Assembly: GCF_900452385.1 (NCBI RefSeq)
Contig: NZ_UGOA01000001.1
Coordinates: forward strand, 1,125,501 to 1,189,500
Origin: Legionella donaldsonii
Lineage (GTDB): Bacteria; Pseudomonadota; Gammaproteobacteria; Legionellales; Legionellaceae
Length of the DNA stretch: 64,000 nucleotides
Direction: 5' to 3'
Shown: positions 1-8,308 of the stretch, piece by piece
Numbering within the stretch: position 1 is the first letter of the stretch
How the letters are laid out: each line of letters starts with the position of its first letter
Position numbers and translations under genes: made by a program
Notes under the pieces: generated by a model
Database searches by the model: none
The model's input: only the letters and a program-made list of their open reading frames with translations
What the model was told of the DNA's origin: nothing

Positions 1-1
1 G

Positions 2-712
2 GCGGCTGAAGAGTATCGTCGCCGCGTAATACAAATGGGAGAGGAACCTGGCAGCGTATTTAATGTGGGGGCACTGGGGTTGGAGCACACTATAAAAACA
101 GCCTGTCTTTCATCGGCCGGATTGGCAGGTGAATTGCAAATTCCCCTTCATGAGCCTTATTTTTTAGTGACTTATCATCCTGCCACCAATGCAGATGAAC
201 CTGTGGAAGCAGCTTTTAAAGGCTTGTTACAGACACTTGATGACTGGCCGAACCATCAGGTACTTTTCACGTATCCTAATGCGGACAATGGCGGCCACAT
301 TATTATTCAACTGTTGGAAAATTATTGTAAAGCTAATCCGGGACGAGCTTTTGCAGTGAAATCACTTGGCTTTAAAAAATACCTGAGTGCTGTCGCACAT
401 GCTGAAGCTGTGGTTGGTAACTCGTCAAGCGGTATCATTGAGGTTCCTGCTTTTGGGGTGCCAACCGTCAATATCGGTTTGCGTCAGGAGGGACGGTTGG
501 CCGCTGATTCTATCGTTCACTGCAGGACTGATTATCCCGCAATTAAAGAAGCCTTGGGTAAAGCATTAAGCCCGGCGTTCAAGGAAAAATGCCGTCAAGT
601 CATTAATCCCTATGGTAATGGGGAGGTATCAGGGCGAATTTTACCTGTGCTTAAAAACTATCAATTATCCACTGTAAAACACTTTCAAGATTGGAATTTT
701 CACTATGCATGA
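2..712 (+). CDS. neuC: NeuC/LegG-type hydrolysing nucleotide-sugar 2-epimerase, 5' truncated by window edge
   Basis: This is the C-terminal two thirds of a UDP-GlcNAc 2-epimerase family enzyme. The frame stays open to the window edge (codons from base 2), so the ATG at 35 is internal and the real start lies upstream. The segment VGNSSSGIIEVPAFG is the conserved nucleotide-binding signature of this family. In legionaminic acid synthesis the family member (LegG/NeuC) hydrolyses a nucleotide-linked 2,4-diacetamido-2,4,6-trideoxyhexose to free 2,4-diacetamido-mannose, the substrate of the next gene (neuB), whose start overlaps this stop by 8 bases. The substrate is inferred from the neighbours, chiefly the PtmE-like and CMP-synthetase genes. 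NeuC acting on UDP-GlcNAc (sialic acid route) is the alternative. Confidence 0.88.
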   Translation, partial: AAEEYRRRVIQMGEEPGSVFNVGALGLEHTIKTACLSSAGLAGELQIPLHEPYFLVTYHPATNADEPVEAAFKGLLQTLDDWPNHQVLFTYPNADNGGHIIIQLLENYCKANPGRAFAVKSLGFKKYLSAVAHAEAVVGNSSSGIIEVPAFGVPTVNIGLRQEGRLAADSIVHCRTDYPAIKEALGKALSPAFKEKCRQVINPYGNGEVSGRILPVLKNYQLSTVKHFQDWNFHYA

Positions 713-1790
713 CCATAAAAAACCGGTTTATATTATTGCTGAAGCGGGTGTAAATCATAATGGTAGTCGAGATCTTGCTTTTCAGTTGGTCGAGGCGGCT
801 GCTGAATCGGGTGCTGATGCGGTAAAATTCCAAACCTTTAAGGCAAGCAGACTAGCCAGCAAAAAAGTTGAAAAAGCTAACTATCAAAAATCAACGACCG
901 ATAAAGCAGAATCTCAATTGGATATGCTCGCGAAACTGGAGTTACCCGAAGCCTGGCACAGCGATTTGCAAAAGCATGCCAGGGCAAGAGGGATTGAATT
1001 TTTATCAACAGCATTTGATGAGCAGAGTTTACAATTTTTACAATCACTCAATTTACCGGTTTATAAAGTTCCTTCAGGTGAGTTGACCAATGCGCCTTTA
1101 CTGTGGCGTTTTGCTAAAACAGGTAAGCCGCTGATTATTTCTACTGGAATGGCTACGTTGGCAGAGGTTGAGGAAGCGTTGGCGATTGTAGCTCATGCGT
1201 TGCAATTCCCAGAGGAGCCGCGCAGAATCGATGAGGTCTGGCAATGCTGGTCTAATCCGCAGAGGCGGGAAATGTTAAAAGGCCATGTCACTTTACTCCA
1301 CTGTACTTCGCAATATCCTACGCCTTGGCATGAAGTGAATCTGCGTGCAATGGATACTCTGGCGGCAGCATTTGGTTTGGATGTTGGCTATTCTGATCAT
1401 ACTGAAGGAACAGTGATTCCGGTTGCAGCTGTTTCTCGTGGTGCGAGAGTGATTGAAAAGCATTTTACCCTCGATAGGACTTTGCCTGGACCTGATCATC
1501 AAGCCTCTATTGAGGTGGCTGAACTCAAAAAATTAGTGTCTGATATTCGCGCCCTGGAAATTGCCTTAGGCAGTCCCATCAAGGCTCCACAAACCAGTGA
1601 ATGGGATACACGACGGGCAGCCAGGCAATCGATTGTTGCCGCCCACCATTTACCGGCGGGTAAAGTCATTGAGCGTAGTGATTTAACTACAGCAAGAACC
1701 GGCGGCGGTTTACCACCTAATTTGTTTTGGGAGCTAATTGGTTCTACCAGCAGTAAATCGTATGAACCCGGTGAGGTTTTTGAATTATGA
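705..1790 (+). CDS. neuB: NeuB/LegI-type nonulosonate synthase (legionaminic acid synthase)
   Basis: The 361-residue protein condenses phosphoenolpyruvate with a 6-carbon N-acetylated sugar to give a 9-carbon sialic-acid-like sugar. The N-terminal TIM barrel starts with YIIAEAGVNHNG (about residues 9-20) and contains the family segments KVPSGELTN and GYSDHTEG. An antifreeze-like SAF domain fills about residues 300-361. The length is normal for the family, apart from an extra loop near residues 168-190. It overlaps neuC upstream and neuD downstream, so translational coupling is likely. Legionaminate rather than N-acetylneuraminate as product is inferred from the acetimidoyl-transfer genes downstream and from the known presence of legionaminic acid in Legionella LPS. 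Confidence 0.92.
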   Translation: MHDHKKPVYIIAEAGVNHNGSRDLAFQLVEAAAESGADAVKFQTFKASRLASKKVEKANYQKSTTDKAESQLDMLAKLELPEAWHSDLQKHARARGIEFLSTAFDEQSLQFLQSLNLPVYKVPSGELTNAPLLWRFAKTGKPLIISTGMATLAEVEEALAIVAHALQFPEEPRRIDEVWQCWSNPQRREMLKGHVTLLHCTSQYPTPWHEVNLRAMDTLAAAFGLDVGYSDHTEGTVIPVAAVSRGARVIEKHFTLDRTLPGPDHQASIEVAELKKLVSDIRALEIALGSPIKAPQTSEWDTRRAARQSIVAAHHLPAGKVIERSDLTTARTGGGLPPNLFWELIGSTSSKSYEPGEVFEL

Positions 1791-2476
1791 TTTTAAATAA
1801 GTTTCAGAGGCCTTTAATTTTACTTGGTGCCGGGGGGCATGCTAAGGTTTTGCTCTCGTTGGTCAGGGCGCTGGATTTACCTGTATTGGGCGTATGTGCT
1901 CCTGAATTGGTAAATCAAGGAGCAAATTTCTGGCGGGATATCCGAGTTCTTGGGACTGGAGAGGATTTAACTGAATTCAATCCTGACGAAGTTGCTCTGG
2001 TCAATGCGGTTGGGCGGCGCGTGGGGGATACGAATAGCAGGCAGCGTATTTTCGAAACATTGAAAGCAAAAGGTTATTATTTCCCTGTACTTGTGCACCC
2101 GGCAGCTTGGGTCGATCCGGATGCCCATCTGCAGGAAGGGACACAAATTATGGCTGGTGCAGTGGTCCAGGCTGATGCAAGGATTGGTAATAATGTGATC
2201 ATTAATACTCGCGCCTCTGTTGATCATGATTGTGTCATTGAGGATCATGTTCATATTGCCCCAGGTGCGGTATTGTGTGGCAATGTATACGTTGGTAAAC
2301 GTGCTTTTGTTGCCAGTGGAGCTACCTTGATTCCGGGAACCAGGGTAGGTAACGATGCAGTCGTGGGGGCTGGTGCTTCTATTGTACGGGATGTAGCACC
2401 AGGACAATTGGTCTTACCGGCCTTAATACGCCGGACAGAGTTCAGCCTAGAAACATATTGCGGTGATGAAAAATGA
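1787..2476 (+). CDS. neuD: NeuD/PglD-like sugar O- or N-acetyltransferase
   Basis: The 229-residue protein has a Rossmann-like N-terminal part with LLGAGGHAKVLLSLV (about residues 11-25), typical of the PglD/NeuD family. A left-handed beta-helix of hexapeptide repeats covers about residues 100-210 (for example IMAGAVVQADARIGNNVIIN). The conserved catalytic-type His is in the DHDC segment. Enzymes of this family transfer acetyl from acetyl-CoA to a sugar amine or hydroxyl. In this cluster it could be the N-acetyltransferase acting on the 4-amino intermediate (LegH role) or an O-acetyltransferase of the finished nonulosonate; the sequence does not decide between them. It overlaps neuB by 4 bases and the next gene by 4 bases. 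Confidence 0.85.
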   Translation: MILNKFQRPLILLGAGGHAKVLLSLVRALDLPVLGVCAPELVNQGANFWRDIRVLGTGEDLTEFNPDEVALVNAVGRRVGDTNSRQRIFETLKAKGYYFPVLVHPAAWVDPDAHLQEGTQIMAGAVVQADARIGNNVIINTRASVDHDCVIEDHVHIAPGAVLCGNVYVGKRAFVASGATLIPGTRVGNDAVVGAGASIVRDVAPGQLVLPALIRRTEFSLETYCGDEK

Positions 2477-3525
2477 TAAATTGGGAAACCTTACTCATAA
2501 AACCCGATACAACAATTAGTGAAGCAATAGAAATTCTTGATCGAGGTGCACAGCGAATCGCCCTTGTTGTGGATGAACAAAGCCGTTTATTAGGAACGGT
2601 AACGGATGGGGATATACGGCGTGCCTTGATTAAACATCTCGCTTTAGATTTGCCAGTACGAGAGATGATGTGTGAGACTCCCAAAAAGGCGGATGCTGAT
2701 TGGAGCAAAGAACTCATCCTGGCAACGATGGAAAAATACCAGCTTCTGCAATTGCCCATTGTAGCTCCTGATGGGCGAGTGGTCGGCTTGGAAACCTTGC
2801 ATGATATCCTAAGAAAACGCCATCGCGATAATCCTGTTTTTCTCATCGCCGGTGGATTTGGTACGCGTTTACATCCCTTGACGCAAGAGTGTCCAAAGCC
2901 GTTGCTTAAAGTGGGTGACAAAGCTATTTTAGAGCTAATTATTGAACGTTTTATTGATGCGGGTTTCCATCGCTTTTTTATTTCGACCCATTTTATGCCT
3001 GAGATGATCAAAAAACACTTTGGTGATGGTAGTCGCTGGGGGGTTACTATTCGCTATGTGCATGAAGAACACCCACTTGGTACCGGTGGGGCTTTGGGGT
3101 TGTTACCTCATGACGAAATTGATTTACCCATATTCATGATGAATGGTGATTTGTTAACTTCCCTGAATTTTCAGAATTTATTGGATTTTCATAACGAGCA
3201 TGAAGGTGTAGCAACTATTTGTGTGCGTGAGTATGAGCATCGAGTACCTTTTGGTGTATTGAATTTTCATGGCCATCGAGTCACTTCGATTGTTGAAAAG
3301 CCGGTGCATCGTTCTTTCATTAATGCGGGAATTTATTTACTTTCTCCTGACTTTGCGCGTAGTGTTTTACCGGGTGTGCGTATTGATATGCCTGATTTGC
3401 TCCAACATCACATTGACAAGGGAAAAAGTGTTAATATGTTTCCCATCCATGAATATTGGTTAGATATTGGGCGTATGGACGATTTTAAAAGAGCACAGGA
3501 AGAGGTTAGTCTGTTAGGTTTTTAA
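2473..3525 (+). CDS. ptmE: PtmE-type sugar-1-phosphate guanylyltransferase with N-terminal CBS pair
   Basis: The 350-residue protein carries two CBS domains (about residues 1-115) followed by a nucleotidyltransferase domain beginning FLIAGGFGTRLHPLTQECPK (about residues 122-141). This architecture matches Campylobacter PtmE, a glucosamine-1-phosphate guanylyltransferase that opens the GDP-linked legionaminic acid route. Later motifs include GTGGALG and the substrate-pocket segment FMMNGDLLT. Its position between neuD and the CMP-nonulosonate synthetase supports the assignment. This gene is the main reason to think the pathway uses GDP- rather than UDP-linked precursors. The CBS pair may sense an adenine nucleotide, but no ligand can be read from the sequence. 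Confidence 0.85.
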   Translation: MINWETLLIKPDTTISEAIEILDRGAQRIALVVDEQSRLLGTVTDGDIRRALIKHLALDLPVREMMCETPKKADADWSKELILATMEKYQLLQLPIVAPDGRVVGLETLHDILRKRHRDNPVFLIAGGFGTRLHPLTQECPKPLLKVGDKAILELIIERFIDAGFHRFFISTHFMPEMIKKHFGDGSRWGVTIRYVHEEHPLGTGGALGLLPHDEIDLPIFMMNGDLLTSLNFQNLLDFHNEHEGVATICVREYEHRVPFGVLNFHGHRVTSIVEKPVHRSFINAGIYLLSPDFARSVLPGVRIDMPDLLQHHIDKGKSVNMFPIHEYWLDIGRMDDFKRAQEEVSLLGF

Positions 3526-3526
3526 G

Positions 3527-4243
3527 ATGATTAAGCAAAAAAAAGTTTTGGCAATTATACCGGCTAGAGGCGGCAGTAAGGGATTGCCTGGGAAAAATAT
3601 TCGCCCTTTAAATGGAATTCCTTTAGTCGCTTGGCCTATAAAGACAGCGTTAAGTTCTCGCTATGTTGACAGGGTTATCGTCACAACGGATGCTCCAGAA
3701 ATAGCTAAAGTAGCGTTAGCGTATGGCGCTGAGGTGCCTTTTATGCGCCCAGCCGAATTCGCCAGGGATACTTCGCCTTCCTCAGAAGCAGTTATTCATG
3801 CCATTAAATTCTGTGCTGAGACGGATGGGCCTTATGATTATTTTGTCTTGCTGGAGCCGACTTCCCCTTTAACGGAAGCGGCCGATGTTGACGAGGCTCT
3901 GGAAACGCTGGTGGCTGGTGAAGGATTATCAATCGTTGGGGCAAGTAAAGTGGAAGCTTCGCATCCTGTTTACTGTGCAACAATAGGGGATGATAATTTT
4001 TTGCGGCCTTATAACCGGGAAAGTTTTGCTAAACCTATCCGCAGGCAGGATGTGGATGATGTGTATTTTTTTGAGGGTTCGCTTTATATATCAGACACTA
4101 AAAAATACCTTGAGACAGAAACTTTCTACCACGAACGCACGTTGCCTTATATCGTTCCTGCTTGGAAGTCTTTGGAAGTTGATACGCTATTAGACTTCTT
4201 AAAAATAGAAACCATATTGAAAAATAAAGAGTTATTAATTTAA
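3527..4243 (+). CDS. neuA: CMP-legionaminic acid synthetase (NeuA/LegF/PtmB type)
   Basis: The 238-residue cytidylyltransferase opens with IIPARGGSKGLPGKNIRPL (about residues 10-28), the CTP-binding signature of CMP-nonulosonate synthetases. FVLLEPTSPL, with the motif LQPTSPLR altered to LEPTSPLT, lies at about residue 105. It activates the free nonulosonic acid to CMP-Leg for a glycosyltransferase. One base separates it from the preceding gene, so it is co-transcribed with it. A palindromic intergenic repeat starts three bases after its stop codon and breaks the otherwise tight gene spacing. The length is normal. Confidence 0.9.
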   Translation: MIKQKKVLAIIPARGGSKGLPGKNIRPLNGIPLVAWPIKTALSSRYVDRVIVTTDAPEIAKVALAYGAEVPFMRPAEFARDTSPSSEAVIHAIKFCAETDGPYDYFVLLEPTSPLTEAADVDEALETLVAGEGLSIVGASKVEASHPVYCATIGDDNFLRPYNRESFAKPIRRQDVDDVYFFEGSLYISDTKKYLETETFYHERTLPYIVPAWKSLEVDTLLDFLKIETILKNKELLI

Positions 4244-4245
4244 AA

Positions 4246-4365
4246 CCAGGAGCTGTTTACATTTCTACTATCTCGGCACTTATAGTTTGATTTTCTGCGC
4301 CCCGCTCTGCTGGCCGGAAATCAAACCATAAGCACTCAAACTAGCGAAATGTAAACAACCCCTGG
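4246..4365. repeat. Palindromic intergenic repeat, copy A
   Basis: The stretch is a long imperfect inverted repeat. The outer arms CCAGGAGCTGTTTACATTTC and the complement of GAAATGTAAACAACCCCTGG differ at only two of 20 positions. The match continues inward for about another 30 bp with mismatches (GTTTGATTT against AAATCAAAC), leaving a loop of about 20 bases. The RNA would fold into one long hairpin between two genes of the same operon. A related copy, inverted, is at 63662-63800, with about 39 of 48 bases identical in the best arm. No ORF or tRNA is inside. It resembles a REP/MITE-like element rather than a simple terminator, since no T-tract follows. Confidence 0.75.
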
Positions 4366-4383
4366 CCATTGAATGGAATAAAA

Positions 4384-5706
4384 ATGAAAAACGACTTTAA
4401 ATCGCGTCTGTTGCACGTAATTCCTGGTGGCGCTCATACCTATTCGCGCGGTCATGATCAATATCCTGAAAATGCACCGCAAATTATGGTACGCGGAAAA
4501 GGGGCCTATACCTATGATGACAAGGGGATTGAATACCTGGATTATGGTATGGCCTTGCGGGCAGTCAATATTGGCTATGCAGAAGATGAAATCGATCAGG
4601 CCGCTTTTGAGCAGATTAGGAATGGTAATAATCTGACCAGAGCGTCGATGATCGAATTGGAAGCCGCTGAATTGTTAGTGGATCTGATTGATAGTGTTGA
4701 CATGGTGAAGTTTACTAAGAATGGTTCAACAGCTGTTTCAGCTGCCGTTAAATTAGCAAGAGCTTATACTGGTCGCGATTTGGTAGCCCGTTGTGCCGAA
4801 CAGCCTTTTTTTTCCTACGATGATTGGTTTATTGGTTCCACGCCGATAAAACGTGGTATACCTGCTAATGTCATTGAGCAAACCAAACTTTTTAGCTATA
4901 ACGATCTTGCTTCATTGGAAGCGCTTATTGCGGAATATCCGGAGCAAATAGCCTGCGTGGTTTTGGAGCCAAGTGCTATGCAGCATCCAGCGCCATCGCT
5001 TACTCACGCCGGTGAAACCTATCTTCATGATGTTCAGCGCTTATGCAAGAGGCATGGTATTGTTTTTGTCCTTGATGAGATGATCACCGGGTTTCGTTGG
5101 GATCTGAAGGGTGCGCAAAATTATTATAACGTTCAACCGGATCTTTGTACTTTTGGCAAAGCAATGGCGAATGGTTTTGCTGTAGCAGCGATAGCAGGCA
5201 GGCGTGAAATTATGGAGCTTGGTTCAATTGAATTTCCTGGCCGTGAGCGTCTGTTTCTACTGTCGACAACCCATGGTGCCGAAATGTGCGGTCTCGGTGC
5301 TTTCGTAAAAACAGTGGAGTTTATGCAACGGCATCAGGTTGTGGAACAAATATGGAATTACGGTAAGTCTTTAATCTCGTTAATGAATCAGAAGGCTGCA
5401 GAGGCAGGTATCGCCGATTTCTTTAAGGCAGGTGGGATAGAATGTTCGCCTTGGTATGCAACCTATGATGCGAAAGGGGAGACTTCTTTAGCATTCCGTA
5501 CCCTATTTTCGCAGGAAATGATCAAGAACGGGGTGCTGATGCCCTGGATCGCCTTGAGTTACCGGCATGGTGATAACGAGTTACAAAAAACGGCAGCAGC
5601 CCTTGAAAAGACTTTTAAAATTTATGCGCATGCTATTGAACAAGGTTCAACGGAAGGTTATTTGCAAGGTGAGATCATCAAGCCGGTCTTCAGACGTCAT
5701 AATTAA
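4384..5706 (+). CDS. Class III (glutamate-1-semialdehyde-like) PLP aminotransferase
   Basis: I chose the ATG at 4384 (preceded by GGAA six bases upstream) over an in-frame TTG at 4369, giving 440 residues. The fold is that of class III aminotransferases/GSA aminomutase: VVLEPSAMQHP, the PLP aspartate segment FVLDEMITGFRW, and the Schiff-base lysine in CTFGKAMANGF. Small-molecule aminotransferases of this type work on a keto or aldehyde carbon of a sugar or other metabolite. It is not the DegT-type LegC aminotransferase expected in legionaminic acid synthesis, so its substrate is unknown. It sits in the LPS operon, 25 bases before an SDR gene with which it probably acts. Confidence 0.85.
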   Translation: MKNDFKSRLLHVIPGGAHTYSRGHDQYPENAPQIMVRGKGAYTYDDKGIEYLDYGMALRAVNIGYAEDEIDQAAFEQIRNGNNLTRASMIELEAAELLVDLIDSVDMVKFTKNGSTAVSAAVKLARAYTGRDLVARCAEQPFFSYDDWFIGSTPIKRGIPANVIEQTKLFSYNDLASLEALIAEYPEQIACVVLEPSAMQHPAPSLTHAGETYLHDVQRLCKRHGIVFVLDEMITGFRWDLKGAQNYYNVQPDLCTFGKAMANGFAVAAIAGRREIMELGSIEFPGRERLFLLSTTHGAEMCGLGAFVKTVEFMQRHQVVEQIWNYGKSLISLMNQKAAEAGIADFFKAGGIECSPWYATYDAKGETSLAFRTLFSQEMIKNGVLMPWIALSYRHGDNELQKTAAALEKTFKIYAHAIEQGSTEGYLQGEIIKPVFRRHN

Positions 5707-5730
5707 AAATGGGTCGTATAGAGTAGATTT

Positions 5731-6510
5731 ATGAATCAGGTACTAAACGATAAAGTTGTTGTTGTTACTGGCGGAGCAGGCCTTTTAGGAGCCGAATTTG
5801 TTCAGGCAATTGCCAGGAATGGCGGTATTGCTATCATTGCTGATCATAATAAGGAAGCAGCACTCAATGTTGTAGAAAGGATAAGTCAACAGAACCCGGA
5901 AGGGCGTGTTGATTTTGTAACATTGGATATTACAGATAAGACTTCCATTCTTGATGTGGTTAAAACAGTTTCGGAAAAATATGGGAAAATAGACGCGTTG
6001 GTCAATAATGCTTATCCGCGAAATAAAAATTATGGCCGGCGATTGATGGAGGTCGAATATAGCGATTTCTGTGAAAATATAACTCTTAATTTGGGGGGAT
6101 ACTTCCTGACTTCCCAGCAATTTGCTGCTTATTTTATGCAGCAGGGTTATGGCAATATGATTAATATTGCCTCTATTTATGGTGTTGTAGCGCCCAAATT
6201 TGAAATTTATGAGAATACCGCGATGACTATGCCAGTTGAATACGCTGTAATAAAATCGGGTATCATTCATTTGACTAAGTATTTTGCAAAATCATTTAAA
6301 GGTAAACAAATCAGAGTTAATTCTTTAAGCCCCGGAGGCATTTTGGATGCTCAACCCGCTTCTTTTGTAAGCGCTTATAAAGAGGAGTGCCTCAATAAAG
6401 GGATGTTGGATAAAGGCGATTTATCTGGCTCCTTAATTTATTTACTGTCTGATCTGTCGAGCTATGTTAATGGCCAGAATCTTATCGTAGATGATGGATT
6501 CACAATTTAA
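5731..6510 (+). CDS. Short-chain dehydrogenase/reductase, PtmA-like
   Basis: The 259-residue SDR has the nucleotide-binding motif VVTGGAGLLGAEF (about residues 12-24), the NNAYP variant of the NNAG motif, and a C-terminal SPGG segment. The usual YxxxK catalytic pair appears as YAVIKSG (about residues 170-176). It resembles Campylobacter PtmA, whose gene lies in the legionaminic acid/flagellin-glycosylation cluster. It probably oxidises or reduces a sugar hydroxyl or keto group, perhaps supplying the keto substrate of the aminotransferase just upstream. The exact reaction cannot be read from the sequence. The gene is 24 bases after the aminotransferase and 11 bases before the amidotransferase. 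Confidence 0.85.
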   Translation: MNQVLNDKVVVVTGGAGLLGAEFVQAIARNGGIAIIADHNKEAALNVVERISQQNPEGRVDFVTLDITDKTSILDVVKTVSEKYGKIDALVNNAYPRNKNYGRRLMEVEYSDFCENITLNLGGYFLTSQQFAAYFMQQGYGNMINIASIYGVVAPKFEIYENTAMTMPVEYAVIKSGIIHLTKYFAKSFKGKQIRVNSLSPGGILDAQPASFVSAYKEECLNKGMLDKGDLSGSLIYLLSDLSSYVNGQNLIVDDGFTI

Positions 6511-6521
6511 TTAGGTGTTTT

Positions 6522-7697
6522 ATGACTGAGAAACTTAAACGTTGTTCTAATTGTTTACTACCAGAAACTTACGAAACCATCGAATTCGATGAGCATGGAT
6601 GTTGCAACATTTGTAACTCAGCGAAAATTAAAAAAGAAAAAATTGATTGGGTAGCCAGGAAAAAGCTATTGGATCAATTGATAGAGAAATACCGTGGCAA
6701 GGGCGATTATGATTGTATTATTCCTTTTAGCGGCGGGAAAGATAGTACTTTTCAACTCTTATACCTGATGAAGGAATACAAGATAAAACCATTGGTTGTT
6801 CGCTTTAATCACGGTTTTATGCGTTCGGTGATTAATGAGAATAATCAGCGGACCTTCAAGAAATTAGGGGTTGATGTGATCGAGTTCACGCCTAATTGGA
6901 AAATCGTAAAAAAACTCATGCTCGAATCATTCATCCGTAAAACGGATTTTTGCTGGCACTGCCATACCGGCATTTATTCCTATCCGATGCAAATCGCCAT
7001 TAAATACAATGTTCCACTTATTTTTTGGGGTGAGCCCCAGGCTGAATTAACCGCTTACTACGATTATCTGAACGACGAAATCGAGTATGAGGATGAGAAA
7101 AAATTCAACATGATTAGAAACCTCGGGATATCAGCAGATGATATGTACGGTATGATTAATACCCCTGAAGATCCAATCGATCGGCGTGATTTGAATCCGT
7201 TTACTTATCCTAAATTAAGTGAATTAAAAAAACTGGGGTATGCATCAGTCTGTTTGGGAAGTTTTATTCCCTGGGATTATGAAGCCAATACCAAGTGGAT
7301 TAAAGAGGAACTTGGCTGGCAGGCAGATGAGTTAGAAGGTGTGCCAAACGAAGTGAACACCACCGGTGAGAAGATTGAGTGCTTCATGCAAGGTACCCGT
7401 GATTACATTAAATACATCAAGCGGGGTTATAGTCGTATTACGCAAATTAATTCAATTAAATTACGTAACAACAAGATCACTAAAGAAGACGCTGAAAAAT
7501 GGAATGCGATGGAAGGGCAACGACCTGAATCGTTGGATGTTTTTTTAAGCTATGTTGGTCTTACTGAAGAAGAATTTAATACAATTGTTAAACAAATGGC
7601 CATACCACCTTATGAGCATGATTTTGAAAATAATCCGAAAGCGAAACCGGTATGGGATACGATTAAGTGGTATAGAGAAGGTGAATGGATAAAATAA
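6522..7697 (+). CDS. N-acetyl sugar amidotransferase (WbpG/PseA/PtmG family)
   Basis: The 391-residue protein has an N-terminal zinc-ribbon-like Cys cluster (CSNCLLP and CCNIC within residues 8-30). The ATP-pyrophosphatase P-loop FSGGKDST is at about residue 69. This family uses ATP and ammonia to turn an N-acetyl group of a bacterial sugar into an acetamidino (acetimidoyl) group. The ammonia comes from a HisH/HisF-like pair, and here those two genes follow directly with overlaps. In Legionella LPS the legionaminic acid carries a 5-acetimidoyl group, so this enzyme most likely makes that modification. Recognition of the family is firm; the sugar is inferred. Confidence 0.88.
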   Translation: MTEKLKRCSNCLLPETYETIEFDEHGCCNICNSAKIKKEKIDWVARKKLLDQLIEKYRGKGDYDCIIPFSGGKDSTFQLLYLMKEYKIKPLVVRFNHGFMRSVINENNQRTFKKLGVDVIEFTPNWKIVKKLMLESFIRKTDFCWHCHTGIYSYPMQIAIKYNVPLIFWGEPQAELTAYYDYLNDEIEYEDEKKFNMIRNLGISADDMYGMINTPEDPIDRRDLNPFTYPKLSELKKLGYASVCLGSFIPWDYEANTKWIKEELGWQADELEGVPNEVNTTGEKIECFMQGTRDYIKYIKRGYSRITQINSIKLRNNKITKEDAEKWNAMEGQRPESLDVFLSYVGLTEEEFNTIVKQMAIPPYEHDFENNPKAKPVWDTIKWYREGEWIK

Positions 7698-8308
7698 TAG
7701 GCATCTTAGATTATGGCATGGGGAATATTAATTCAGTTTATAATTCGTTGAGCTATTTGGGCTATGAACCTGAAATTGTGAAAACTGCCCAAGCAATTGA
7801 GCGCTGTTCCCATCTGATTATTCCAGGTGTTGGTTCTTATGCAGTTGCTATGGCGAATATTGCGGCGCTTGAAGTAGACACAGTCATAATGAAACATGTA
7901 CAAGCAGGAAAGCCCTTACTTGGAATTTGTTTGGGTATGCAGATCCTTTCTACAGAAGGTGAAGAGGGTGGCTATTCTAAAGGCTTGGGATTGATTGATG
8001 GCAAGGTTGAGTTTCTTGATCTTCCTGATTTGCCAGTTCCTCATGTTGGCTGGAATTCCCTGACCTTTAATTTTGACCACCCCATTTGTAACAACCTGAA
8101 AAAGCATGTGGATTTTTATTTTGTTCATTCTTATTTTTTCAATGCCAGTGATACAGGCAATGTGTTGGCTTTAACTGATTATGGTAAACAATTTCCCGCT
8201 ATTGTAGTTAAGGAAAATGTAGTTGGTATTCAATTCCATCCTGAGAAAAGTCAAGATAACGGTTTGTTATTGCTTGAGAATTTTTGTGAGTGGGGTGGGG
8301 CATGTTAA
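7685..8308 (+). CDS. hisH: HisH-like glutamine amidotransferase subunit dedicated to sugar amidation
   Basis: The 207-residue class I glutaminase resembles imidazole glycerol phosphate synthase subunit HisH. It has ILDYGMGN near the start, the catalytic Cys in LLGICLGMQ (about residues 78-86) and the His-x-Pro-Glu triad part in QFHPEKS (about residues 183-189). The gene overlaps the amidotransferase upstream by 13 bases and hisF downstream, far from any histidine operon. In Pseudomonas and Campylobacter such second copies release ammonia from glutamine for acetamidino-sugar synthesis, and the same role is inferred here. Confidence 0.9.
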   Translation: MDKIIGILDYGMGNINSVYNSLSYLGYEPEIVKTAQAIERCSHLIIPGVGSYAVAMANIAALEVDTVIMKHVQAGKPLLGICLGMQILSTEGEEGGYSKGLGLIDGKVEFLDLPDLPVPHVGWNSLTFNFDHPICNNLKKHVDFYFVHSYFFNASDTGNVLALTDYGKQFPAIVVKENVVGIQFHPEKSQDNGLLLLENFCEWGGAC

